A program made the position numbers and the translations under genes. The notes under the pieces are model-generated. The model made no database searches and was not told where the DNA came from. It saw nothing but the letters and a program-made list of their open reading frames with translations. Source: Pseudocercospora fijiensis CIRAD86 (Eukaryota > Ascomycota > Dothideomycetes > Mycosphaerellales > Mycosphaerellaceae). From it: a DNA stretch of 64,000 bases. Shown here one piece after another: positions 11,816 to 22,067 of the stretch. Numbering within the stretch: position 1 is the stretch's first letter; every line of letters starts with the position of its first letter. The DNA is taken from NCBI RefSeq assembly GCF_000340215.1, contig NW_006921533.1, positions 1,224,192-1,288,191 on the forward strand, given 5' to 3'.

Positions 11816-13252
11816 ATGAAGAAGACGCTCCTGCTCGTCTTCATACACGGCTTCAAAGGCGACGACGCGACATTCCACAACTTCCCCAAGGACCTCCGCG
11901 CCCTACTCTCGCACTCGCTACCTAACATCAACGTCCTATCCGTACAATACCCGAAATACGAAACCCGAGGCGATTTGAGAGAATGCGTTGCAAGACTGGT
12001 AGAATGGCTTCAGAACAAAGTAATCGATCTCGAAGTCGCGAATGGCACACCTTCACCCACAGTCGATCCTTCGGTGCATGTTGTGCTATGCGGACATTCA
12101 ATGGGAGGGATAGTTGCCGCAGAAGCACTTCTCAGTATCGCAAGAGATGATCCAGTCCCCCACTCAGATTGGAATCCTTCTGGAAACAACACTACTACGA
12201 CACCACAGAACGACACCAGCACGCCGCCGAGCGAGACTTCCAGACTTTTCTTTCCATACATACGTGCTGTGCTAGCGTTCGATACCCCATACCTAGGCAT
12301 ATCTCCCGGAGTCCTTGCCCATGGCGCTGAGGAACAAATCAACCACGCATCCACCGCCTACAAAGCTTTCGACACAGCCACCAACTTCTTCGGTTGGAAC
12401 TCCCCCAAATCCACCACCCCCATCGCAAACGCATCAACTCGAGGTCTCCCAGCACCCGAAGCTACCCCTACCAAACCCGGTGGCTGGGGCCGTTGGGGCA
12501 AAGTCGCAGCATTCGGCGGCGCAGCAGCCGCTCTCGCCGGTGTCGCGGGCGCAGCATATCTGAACTGGAACCAAATCAACCAAGGTCTCGCATGGGCAGG
12601 TAGCCATTTGGAATTCGTCGGCTGTCTCGCACGAGGCGCAGAACTGCAGAAACGAGTGGAAAAACTCGTCCGTTTGACTCAAACCTATGATCTAGGCTTC
12701 GCGAATTTCTACGGTGCTCTTGGAGGAAGAAAAGGCACAAATCAAACAAAACATGCTGGGAAGTTTTTTGGGGGTGGGGAGGAGAGGACGTTTTGTGTCA
12801 TTCCTAAGAATAACAATCGCAAGAATGATGAGAACGGAAATTCTGCTACTGCTAATATGGGCACAAAACATGGTTTCCCCTCGACAGAAAAGCCATCGCC
12901 TAAGAGGCGGAAACTCAATGACGACAACGCAGAGCAGGAACGTTTGGAAGCAGAAACCGAACAAGTTCGAGAATTTGCGAAAGATTCTTCTAAGGGTAAA
13001 GGGACATGGATTCGATGTTGTAATCAGGCGGCGAAGGATGAGGTCGCGGCTCACACGGCCATGTTTGCGCCGGATGCGAATCCGGATTATCATGCCATGC
13101 TGCCGAGGGCGAGGGATCAGATTGTCGAGTGGATTGATATGGCTTGGTATGAGGAATCGGGGAAGGAGGGGAGTGTTGCTGCGGAGGAAAGTACGACGGG
13201 TGGAGATGAGAATGAGCACGTTGGTGAGGAGGTCGAGGATTTACTTGGGTGA
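11816..13252 (+). CDS. DUF676-like serine esterase/lipase
   Basis: A predicted alpha/beta hydrolase of the DUF676/ROG1-like lipase group, likely acting on lipid esters; the substrate is unknown. It is one exon of 478 codons. The N-terminus carries the oxyanion-region HGFKGD at 11-16, and the nucleophile elbow is GHSMGG at 93-98 (Ser95). The FDTPYLGI segment resembles the region after the elbow in this family. A Gly/Ala-rich hydrophobic stretch near residues 225-245 could contact a membrane. The region around residues 335-385 is polar and low in complexity. The candidate His and Asp of the triad cannot be assigned safely by eye. The coding strand is C-rich in the first two thirds and G-rich after about 12.7 kb. 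The gene is convergent with the phosphofructokinase-2 gene, 284 bp away. Confidence 0.8.
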   Translation: MKKTLLLVFIHGFKGDDATFHNFPKDLRALLSHSLPNINVLSVQYPKYETRGDLRECVARLVEWLQNKVIDLEVANGTPSPTVDPSVHVVLCGHSMGGIVAAEALLSIARDDPVPHSDWNPSGNNTTTTPQNDTSTPPSETSRLFFPYIRAVLAFDTPYLGISPGVLAHGAEEQINHASTAYKAFDTATNFFGWNSPKSTTPIANASTRGLPAPEATPTKPGGWGRWGKVAAFGGAAAALAGVAGAAYLNWNQINQGLAWAGSHLEFVGCLARGAELQKRVEKLVRLTQTYDLGFANFYGALGGRKGTNQTKHAGKFFGGGEERTFCVIPKNNNRKNDENGNSATANMGTKHGFPSTEKPSPKRRKLNDDNAEQERLEAETEQVREFAKDSSKGKGTWIRCCNQAAKDEVAAHTAMFAPDANPDYHAMLPRARDQIVEWIDMAWYEESGKEGSVAAEESTTGGDENEHVGEEVEDLLG

Positions 13253-13536
13253 GGAATTCCGATTTCAGTATAGACAGTTTTTCTTGATACCCAGGATTGT
13301 ACTAGACATTCCAAACGACGAGTATGTATGTTCATGCGACTGAGCTCGTGCCAGAAAACACTCCCCCAAAAAACAATGCGCTCAAGTCAGAGCTATGCTG
13401 CCCTCTATGTAGAAGAAACTCCACGCTGTATCATGAGCTTCTTATCTTCGTCATCATCGTCATCAACTATAGCGCAAGCATCAAACAGGTACGTTGCTAA
13501 ATCCATTGACCCACGAGCCTGTCTCGCTCGAGCACA

Positions 13537-15185
13537 CTATGACTTCGGCGGACTGAGCGTATCGCGGTTCAAGGGCAGCATACCAGTCTCTCTTCCCGAC
13601 TTCTCAGGAGTACTCGCACCAGCTGGAGTGCCCAGCCCCGAGAGTGGACTGATGGCACCGGACGGAGGGACGGGTATTGAGATATCCTCTGGACTTCCGG
13701 GAAGGATTCGATCGGGCACGCCATCGATATGGATTCTCTTGGAGCTGTTGCTGTATGATGCTGGGATGATTTCAATGATCTCGTCACGAGGGAATTGTAG
13801 GCTTGGGATGTCGTGCGCTGAACATGCCATGAGGTAGCCGTATAGCACGCGCAGAACGGATTCGTGAGCGATAATGAGAAGGTCGTTTTGTTCGCGTTCG
13901 AGTTCGAGAATGATGGGCTCTAGGCGCACGGCCAGATCGTGGTATGACTGTAGACACATCAGCAGGCTGCATTTAAAATCTCGACTGAATGACTTACTTC
14001 AGCTCTTGGGTATCTGTGATGGTACGGATCCTGTTCGTGCTTTCCCACTTCTTCCGGAAAGAGCTCTCTGATCCTGCGCTCGCTAAGCTTTTCGCATACA
14101 CCTGGGTTGAGTTGGCTCATCTGACTCCGCTGGCGCACACGGTAGCCCTTCTGCTCGAGGAATTGCGCAGTCTCAACGGTTCGCTTGCGAGTCGATGTCC
14201 ACACGTTCAGTGGCTTCAGCGCCGTCGATGCGGGTGCTCCGTTCCTGATCAAGCTCTGTCGTTCCATTTCTCGGTGCGCCAGTAATGCGTCCGTCATTTT
14301 CCGTGCGTAGTCCTGACCCTCTGCGCTTAAGTGGGCATCGCCTTTGAAGGTCTCCTCGTCTCGGGTAGTGCCAGCTCTCACAAAGTACATCTGTCGACTT
14401 TTGATATGCAAGTTCAGGAGGTAGAAGACGATTCGTTGCGACAGGTAGCCAAAATTGCATCGATTCACGATCACGCGCTCTCCGGCATTGATCATCTTGA
14501 CATAGTGTAGATCGCGCTCCTCGACAGGCTCGAAGTGAGGTATGCGAGCATTGATGCGGCGAAGATAATCCTGAACAGCATCCTCTGGCTTCCACCCAAT
14601 ATAGTCGGGAGAAGTTATCTTCACAGACCGGACGTTCTCCTCAATGATTCGGTCGTCTGTGCAGGTGGATTCTATAAAAAGGGTCTGCACGCCATGCTTT
14701 TCGAATTCCTTAGCAAGTGCTCGGCGACCATTGGCCAAAGGATTTACGGCATCATATATCGCAATCTGGCCGTTTTCGTGATTGAGAAAAGTGAAGATAT
14801 CTTGTCGACATTTTTTCAGGATCTTGTTTCGCAGTAGGACGGAAGATGTACTGGCGTTGACATGAAAATAATCATCAGGGATCTCGGCCTTGGCACCAAG
14901 AAATCCACGCCTGTAGTCACCAAGATGGAAGATGTGCGTCTTGACGCCCAGCCAGCGAAGATAGCGGGCAAGAGCAACGCTCACGTGCGTCTTGCCACGA
15001 GCAGGAAGACCGACGGTGGCAATGACTATGCGTCCGGAATGGAAGAGTCGTCCAGATTCAGTCGAGTACAGCTGGGCAGGGGCCATGGACTCTTTCTCCG
15101 GCAGGTCATGGATAGCGTCGACATAAGTGCTGGATCTTCTCCGAAAGCTGGGCGCGGTGGCGGCCACATCGGCGGTGCTGTCCAT
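13537..15185 (-). CDS. 6-phosphofructo-2-kinase/fructose-2,6-bisphosphatase with altered phosphatase site
   Basis: This cytosolic enzyme controls fructose-2,6-bisphosphate, the activator of glycolysis. There are two exons (15185-13998 and 13947-13537) around a 50-bp intron with a GTAAGT donor, giving 532 residues. The kinase domain has the P-loop GLPARGKT at 59-66 and the family YDAVN segment. The C-terminal phosphoglycerate-mutase-like domain has FVRAGTT where active bisphosphatases have the RHG motif. The catalytic His that is phosphorylated during the reaction is therefore Ala271 (codon at 14373-14375). The later AHES segment keeps its His. By analogy with yeast enzymes in which this His is replaced, the protein is predicted to be mainly or only a kinase. 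The last 70 residues are Ser/Pro-rich and could be phosphorylated. Confidence 0.92.
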
Positions 15186-15919
15186 GTTGGGTCACTATGT
15201 GATGGGCTCGTGGTGGTTGTTCGAAGTGGCGGACGGAAATGAAGGGGAAGGGAAGGGGAAGGTGAACGTGAAGCTTACAGTAAAGTGTCCATGCTGACTA
15301 CTACTGCCGTGAACATCGAGCCTCGGACTGCGACGCGAAGGCACTCGTACTTGCTCTCACTCTCACTTTCCTTTCGCCTGGCTTCCCTCAGCCTCGCGAC
15401 CAGGTTCCTCACTGCAGCTTCCCTGTTCGGAGGTACACGAGCTTCGGAGATGTGGGTAGAGAGGACCGGGTTCCCGGTAAGTGGGAGGTGTGTGTATAGC
15501 AGTGACGATACCATTCACGGTGCGCGCCGGCAAGCTCAGTCCATGTCAAGGCCGAGATCAGCCAGAGACGCGCTCACGTGGAAGGCTTTGCACTGCTTCA
15601 AGTTTCGAAGAGCGGCTTCCACTGGTGGCTACACTTCGGTCGCGCGACGATGAGTCCGCGCCGAACTACATAGCGGAGTCCGCAAATCCATACCCGCCCA
15701 CGCCTCATCCACAGCACCACAGCCAATCCGAATCCGCGCGAAAAGTGCCAAGACCGAGCTTGGAGCCTCTCTCGTCAAAGTTCACGTTCTGCTCTGCGAA
15801 GATCTCCCATCCATACGTCCAGCCATCCACCTAATCCATTGACCTACGGAGCATCGCCGTCGCCCACGTCCGAAAAATCACGTCGACCATCACAACCTGA
15901 CGCTGGACCACCTCTCACA
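15186..15919. promoter_or_regulatory. Divergent promoter region PFK-2/TOM40
   Basis: No gene is supported. It contains a CT-rich stretch near 15350-15400, and a CACGTG core at about 15574. The DNA directly before the TOM40 start is C/A-rich, as expected of a leader. Confidence 0.5.
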
Positions 15920-17153
15920 ATGGCCACGGCGCCTCCTGTAGAAAAGCCTGCAGTCCCAGCAGACGTCCATGCGCTTCCGCCAGCAACCCTTTCACCGCCG
16001 CGCACAAACACCTTCATCGATGCAATCTTCGACACATATCGATCGATACGGGAGCGAAGAGAAGCGCTTGGTCTGAGCAACCCCGGAACGGTCGGTGAAA
16101 TTGCGAGAGAGGTGCAAAAAGAGGTCTTCCTTAACAACCAGACCTTCTCTGGCCTGCGAGCAGAGCTCAACAAGAGCTTCTCCATCTTCCCAGTCTTCCA
16201 GATCAGCCACGCCTTCTCGAGTGGATCACAGCTTTTGTCGCCCTACACATTTCTGGCTATATATGGCACAAACAATGTATGTGTCTTGCCCGATCATCGC
16301 AAACTCTCATCAGCTAATGCATACCCATCCAGATCCTCTGTCAAGCTCAGCTAGACTCAGATACATCATTAAATGCCCGATTCAACTCGCGAATCACCGA
16401 TCGCCTCATCTTCAGGTCTCAAGTGCAGATCCAGCCTTCGTCAGGCATGAACCCCGGCGGAGCGCAGCTTTCCCTCGAGCAAGAATACGCTGGCGCCGAC
16501 TTCACTGCCTCCCTGAAGAGCCTCAACCCTAGCATTTTGGAAGGCGAACTTACGGGAACATTCATTGCATCCTATCTTCAGAGCATCACACCTAGATTGG
16601 CGCTAGGTCTAGAGGGTGTTTTGCAAAAGCCTGGTGGTGGAATGGGTCCCGATGCAGCCTTGAGCTACGCAGGACGATACAAGGCTGATGACTGGATAGC
16701 CAGTGCTCAGTTCTTGACTCAGGGTGGCCTGCAGTTGAGCTACTGGAGAAGGTTGATGGACAAGGTGGAGACTGGTGTGGACGTCAACCTCCAGTTCGCA
16801 GGCCTTTCTGGAGCAAATGCCATGATGGGTGGCCCGCGAAAAGAGGGTCTTGCGACACTGGGTGCCAAGTATGAGTTCTCACGATCGATTTTCAGAGCAC
16901 AAGTCGACAGCCAGGGCAAGCTTGGATGTTTGTTGGACAAGGTCGTTGCACCACCTGTGAAAGTGACATTCGCGGGCGAGCTGGATCATGCCAAAGTATG
17001 TCTCTGTAATTCACATTTCCGTGCTCTGCTCCTGATGCTAATGATTTTCTGCAGAGCTCTGCTAAACTCGGTCTCGCGGTATCGATCGAAGCGACAGGTG
17101 AAGAGATCATCGAGCAGCAAGACAAGGTCCAGCCGGCCTCTCTTCCCTTCTAA
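15920..17153 (+). CDS. TOM40: Tom40, channel of the mitochondrial outer-membrane translocase
   Basis: This beta-barrel pore of the TOM complex imports nearly all nuclear-encoded mitochondrial proteins. Three exons (15920-16276, 16333-16995, 17055-17153) with introns of 56 and 59 bp (GTATGT donors) sum to 372 residues, within the usual 340-390 range. A Pro-rich N-terminal tail is followed by an N-terminal helix (FIDAIFDTYRSIRERRE), then NQTFSGLRAELNKSFS and the porin_3-type alternating strands ending LGLAVSIEATGEE. The ATG at 15920 is the first of the open frame. Intron 1 joins YGTNN to ILCQAQ, restoring the conserved strand. The gene is divergent from the PFK-2 gene, and a GGCATC microsatellite follows the stop. 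Confidence 0.92.
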
Positions 17154-17621
17154 TCCTATGATCAGCAATGGCATCGGCATCGGCATCGGCATCGGCGTCG
17201 GCATGGCTCGCCGGCATTGTCACTCTTCTCTCTGTATATTAAAAAGTTGTTGGCAGGCCTTTATCCGCATGCAGCCACATGCGGCTAGCTCTAGAGTTGT
17301 CATCTGGCCTGGGTAGCGAATGGTCATTTAGCATAGCATGGCATAGCGTGGAAGCAGGCGCTGAGTTGCGTTTACGCTAGCTATGTAGAAGCATGAGCAG
17401 TGGCGAATGTACATTTACAGTCAGTCGAAGATGAATCAATATCTACTACAAGACGTTCTCGTTCACGTTCCTATTACCAGCCCCAGCTCAGCTATCCGAA
17501 AGTCTTCCTGCCAAGATATATAGGCGACTTCCGATGGCTATCGGAGGAAGGAGCTCTTGAGCACTTTACTTCAACTCTCACTTTTTCACAACAAAATATC
17601 GGAATCACCATCAAACGCAGA
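17154..17621. other. TOM40 3' flank and dioxygenase promoter
   Basis: Apart from the hexanucleotide repeat at 17170-17199 I see no gene. The 60 bp before 17622 are C/A-rich. Confidence 0.5.
17170..17199. repeat. GGCATC hexanucleotide microsatellite
   Basis: Four perfect GGCATC copies and one GGCGTC variant lie 16 bp after the TOM40 stop codon, probably inside its 3' UTR. Confidence 0.9.
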
Positions 17622-18711
17622 ATGGCTTCAAAAGACAACACTATCCAGATCCCCGTCATCGACATCAGTCCTCACAATGTCGAGGCCCCAAAACAGTTAC
17701 TCGCCGCAGCTCGCGACTTCGGTTTCATCTTCATCTCCAACGACAACGAAGCAGGAATCCCACCAGATCTCATCGCCCAACAATTCGAAATCTCAAAAGA
17801 CTTCTTCTCTCTCCCCACAGAAATCAAAGAACAAGTCTCCATCGCTTCCAACAAAGCCGGCAAAAACCACGGATGGCTATCTCAAGGCGTAGAGAAACTT
17901 GATCCGAAAACTCAAAAGAGTCCCGATGTGAAAGAGTAAGTAAGAAAAAAAAAATTCCCGAATCAAAGCACACACATCACGATAAATCACAATAATAATA
18001 ACGCTGATACTTATCTACACACACAGAGCATTCAACCTCTCCCTCCCCACCCCAGACAAAACCTTCGACCAACCCCTCCCACCCCCCATCCTCTCCCACC
18101 TGTCCTCCGTCATAAACTTCGAACTCGCCTGCCACAACCTCTGCCAAAAAATCCTCAGCATCTTCGCTCTCGCCCTAGAAATTCCGGAAAATTGGTTCAC
18201 AAGCCGTCACGATCCTTCCCAAGGCCCTGTGGGTTCGATTTTTCGATATCTGTATTATCCCGCTCGAAAGACGACAACTTCTGAGATTGATCTTCGAGCC
18301 GGAGCGCATTCGGATTATGGGAGTATCACGTGTTTATTTCAGTTACCGGGACAGCCTGGGTTAGAGATACAGAGGGGGAAAGAATGGGTTCGTGTTCCTG
18401 TAGACCCGTTGCAGCGAGGGGGAGCGTTACCGATTTTGGTGAATATTGGGGATTTGCTCGAGGATTGGACGGGAGGGTTGTTGAAATCTACGGTCCATCG
18501 TGTGGTGTTTCCGGAAGGGGAGGCGGATGCGGGGGATAGGTATAGTATTGCGTATTTTTGTCATCCGCTTGATGAGGCTTTGTTGGAGCCTGTGCCGAGT
18601 CGGATTGTGAGGGAGTTTGCGGAGAAGAATGGCACGAGGAGTGGGAGGGAGGGAGTTACGGCGAGAGATCATTTGATGGAGAGGTTGGCTGCGACGTATA
18701 AGATTGAATGA
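17622..18711 (+). CDS. 2-oxoglutarate/Fe(II)-dependent dioxygenase
   Basis: An isopenicillin-N-synthase-like oxygenase (DIOX_N plus 2OG-FeII_Oxy) of unknown substrate. There are two exons (17622-17935, 18027-18711) with a 91-bp intron, giving 332 residues. The N-terminal IPVIDIS start is typical of the family. The iron ligands are visible as His199 and Asp201 (AHSDYG) and His262 (STVHRV); Arg276 and Ser278 (RYS) are the expected 2-oxoglutarate contacts. All catalytic residues are therefore present. Relatives include gibberellin-oxidase-like and ethylene-forming-enzyme-like fungal proteins, but by eye I cannot say which. The first half of the coding strand is C-rich (CTCCC runs) and the second half strongly G-rich. 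It is convergent with the zinc-cluster regulator. Confidence 0.87.
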
Positions 18712-19021
18712 GTAGAGGGGGTGTGATTCTGATGATTGATAATTTTGTCTGCCTATCGCTATGCTTGGTTCCATGTGTATGCTCGAGCTAGAAAACTGAT
18801 ATGGGTATCTCGAAAAGAAAAGACCACACCCTGTTCATATCGCATCCTCTCCGATTTGTGTCGCTTCTGACCCTCGCCGGAGTTTCATAAAACATGATAC
18901 ATGCTTGACCATTCTGTCGTACACTGGTCATCATTTCTTGCATGAGCTACGTATTGATGTCGTGATAGATGAGAAAGAAAATGTAGTTAAGCCGAAAGAT
19001 CTTGAATCGCCGGATAATCCG
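18712..19021. other. Convergent 3' flanks of dioxygenase and regulator
   Basis: This AT-richer spacer holds the 3' ends of two converging genes. No further feature was seen. Confidence 0.5.
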
Positions 19022-22000
19022 TCAATATCCGTTGGTGTTCTGGGGATTGAGGAGGTACTCGAGCATATCATGACCGCCGAGCTGTGGACCGTACATAGTC
19101 TGATCCACGTCGGCGCCAGACATGTTGAGGATAGGGTCAAGTGGCAGGGCAAGCCAGTCCTGCGGGTTATCGAAGTTGCCGTTTGGAAATGTATCATAAC
19201 CTCCATTACTCCCGGTGGCAGATCCAGGGCCGTTCATGTTTTGAGTTTTCGTGGGCGAAGTACCCGAAAAGCCTGGAGGCGGCATGACAGAGTACTGGTT
19301 GTCACCTCTCAGCAAATCATAGGTTTCATTGGAAATGCCGTACGTCGCAGTGCCTGATGTCATCGTAGCGGATGGCGAGACCATATTGAAATTGTTGTTC
19401 CAGCCTTGTCCATTCTGCATGCCGCCCGGTACTGTCTGTGGTGATTGTGTTACAGTCGACCTGCCATTCGAGTACGGCATGCCGCTATTCGGTCCAAGAC
19501 CAACGTTGTATTGACTCTCGCGCCGACTCTTGCCAGCACGACCGTCAGCAGCAATGCGTACTAGACGGGGTCTGAGGTTTTGTGAAAGCGTGTCAAGGAG
19601 GTCAGCGAAACGACTAGCCACGTGAACATCATCAACGATACAGCCTCGCAATGCGCTCACTGTGCGCTCCATAAGCTTGAGGGAGTCCGTGACATCGGCT
19701 TCGGTAGCACCAAGTGCGAATGACTTCAGCAGCATAATAGCTACACTGATGATGCGGAAATAGGTCCGGACTGGAGCATGCCGCAGGAAGCCATCCGGCT
19801 CGAGATCATCGACCACAATTTTTAGCAGATTTCGGGCAGCGTCGCCTACAGTGACCATATAGTTGCGATCGCCGCCGAGCCATTTGGAAAGAGTTGAAGG
19901 GGCGATCGCAAAGTCGGCTTTAGGTCCTGAATTGGCGTCCGCGACCGCTGCCCGCGCCATTTCGAGCGGCGGGTCAATAGGTTGAACCGGAGAAGGGTGG
20001 TCGTTTGCGCAACGCTCGGCAACAGCTTGGAGAGCCAGAGCATTGATGTAGCAGCGGCAGTACTCGTACTCAATGCCCAAAATAGCTCGCATGTGCTTCG
20101 GAATTGACACGCAGTCATCAAAATCCTTCTTCCAGTCATTAAGCGGACCGGCGAATTGGTCAAGGGCTCGCTTGTAGTCGCCGTTTCGAATGAGATCGCG
20201 GGTAAATGTCTTGTTCGCAAAGATCTTGTTGTTACCTTCGCGCATCAGCGCAGCCATCCGAAGCCAGAAGTGGAATGTGATCTCCTTGATGCTGTCCTGC
20301 TGGCCATCGATACGGCGTCGGAATTGGTCACTGTCTTCAGGCTTGCTGTAGTAGCCAGGAAGCATCGACGTAAGTCCCAGGCGGCCGCTGGTTTGCGTGA
20401 CGTACACGAGCAGCAGATCCCGAACGTTCCCTCGTCGTCTGTCGTAATTCGTAAGATCTTCTGAAGACAATGAGTGACCATCTGTGGCGCGAGCATGTCG
20501 CTGCCATTCGCTTGAGTCGAAGACACCTATCTCCATAGCGAGCGACATAGCCATTCCGAGCAACATCCAACACATGCGATCGCTCCGCCAACACGGCTCC
20601 AGCCACGCATCCATGCGATGACCTCCAATGCCTTTTGGCACGCCATCTTCTGAGCCGATAGCTGGCGTGCCAAAGGCTTGATCTGGTACCATGAGATCGT
20701 CGTCGTCCTCATCAGGCGGAAAGTGCATGGCTCGAGGATGCCATTCTGTCAGTAACACGAGAGATTCAACGCTACCCAGCGTCCTTAAGCCTTTCCGCAA
20801 AAGTGGATTGACATCGCAACTCGGTTGTGCTCCAGGGCCGCCAGCTCCACAGAAGCCGCCTCCAAATTGCTCCTGGCCCCAGACGACACGATTGATCATG
20901 CCCGAAAGATAAGTCCATAGCTTTTGATGAATGGCGTAGGGCCTACTATGAGACCCTGGTCCATCGAGCTTCATATGTCGAGAGGCGATTAAGAGCATTG
21001 TCACGGCAAGCATCGGTTCCTCCTCCAGCAGCTTCTTATGAGTGCTTGGATGTTTAAAGTCTGGTATTGCGACTGGCGTCAGGGGTGATAGGTGCCGATA
21101 GAAGTAGAGTACATAGTCAATGCCTTCCTTGGCTGTCATCCATCCAGCGCGTACGAATTTGAATCGCGTCCACGCCTTGACCGCTTCTGCGTAACTTGTG
21201 CTGTCAACCGGCATGTTCTCAAGCATGCTATTTGCTGGGGCGGCACCGTCTGTTGTCGTGTTCCAGAGACTGTCATTTTGGAAAGGCGCGAGAGGACCGT
21301 TGGTATAGCTGGTGCCAGTCGGTACTCGATTCAGGATTGGACTAGACGTAGATGCCTGGGAACCTGCTGCGAGACCAGCAAAGCTAGGACGTATACCGCT
21401 GCTAGTACTGTCGCTCCTATTGAGGCTGGCGATTCCTGCCTGGTACAGCACTTTGAGAGCGTCATGGCCCCCATGCACTTCTGACTGCTGTAGTATGAAG
21501 GCTGTATGCTCTGCTTGCTTCTCGTCCTCTTCGCGATAGGCCATCGGTTGGGGCGCGGTGGGTCTGCGGAGCGGTTGAGTACGTCCTATCGAGCCGCCAG
21601 GCGTGCGAGGCTGTTCTGGGTATTCATCATCTTCCTGAGCGCCATCGATCTCTGCTGGAGGTATAGACGTTCTCAATCGCTTGCGGTTGTGTCGGATCTC
21701 GTATACTGGCTCATCGCCAGCCTCGGAGCCGGTATTATCGCCGACCTGAGTCTTCTTCTTGCGACGGGTGGCAGAAAAGTAGCATTCCTTGGCCTCGCGA
21801 CGACATCTCGTGCATGGGGGATCGTGAGGATTATCTACAGATCCTAGGTCGCAGCGTACTTTGCGCTGCCTACATGGTATACATGCTGGTCAGCGTTCAA
21901 GTTAGCAGTTCGTACTACACACCTCGAGATGATTGCACATGATACGTACCCTGATACGTGCGTTGATGGACCGCCGCGTTCGCATTCTGTTGTTTTGGCG

Positions 22001-22067
22001 GAGACTGTGAGCTGGTGGCACCATACTGCACGTCGCCGTTCGACAGTGAGTATCCGTTGGTCGCCAT
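19022..22067 (-). CDS. Zn2Cys6 fungal-specific transcription factor
   Basis: A nuclear DNA-binding regulator. Two exons (22067-21950 and 21885-19022) with a 64-bp GTACGT..CAG intron give 993 residues. The intron falls just before the binuclear zinc cluster: C41-x2-C44-x6-C51-x12-C64-x2-C67-x6-C74 (starting ACIPCRQRKVRCD), followed by a basic linker RRKKK. The loop between Cys3 and Cys4 is long (12 residues), which should narrow the subfamily. The middle region (about residues 250-650) looks like the fungal_trans homology region. The C-terminus is Asn/Gly/Ser-rich with an acidic, hydrophobic last 60 residues, a plausible activation domain. Targets are unknown. The upstream region of nearly 2 kb has three CACGTG cores. 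Confidence 0.9.
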
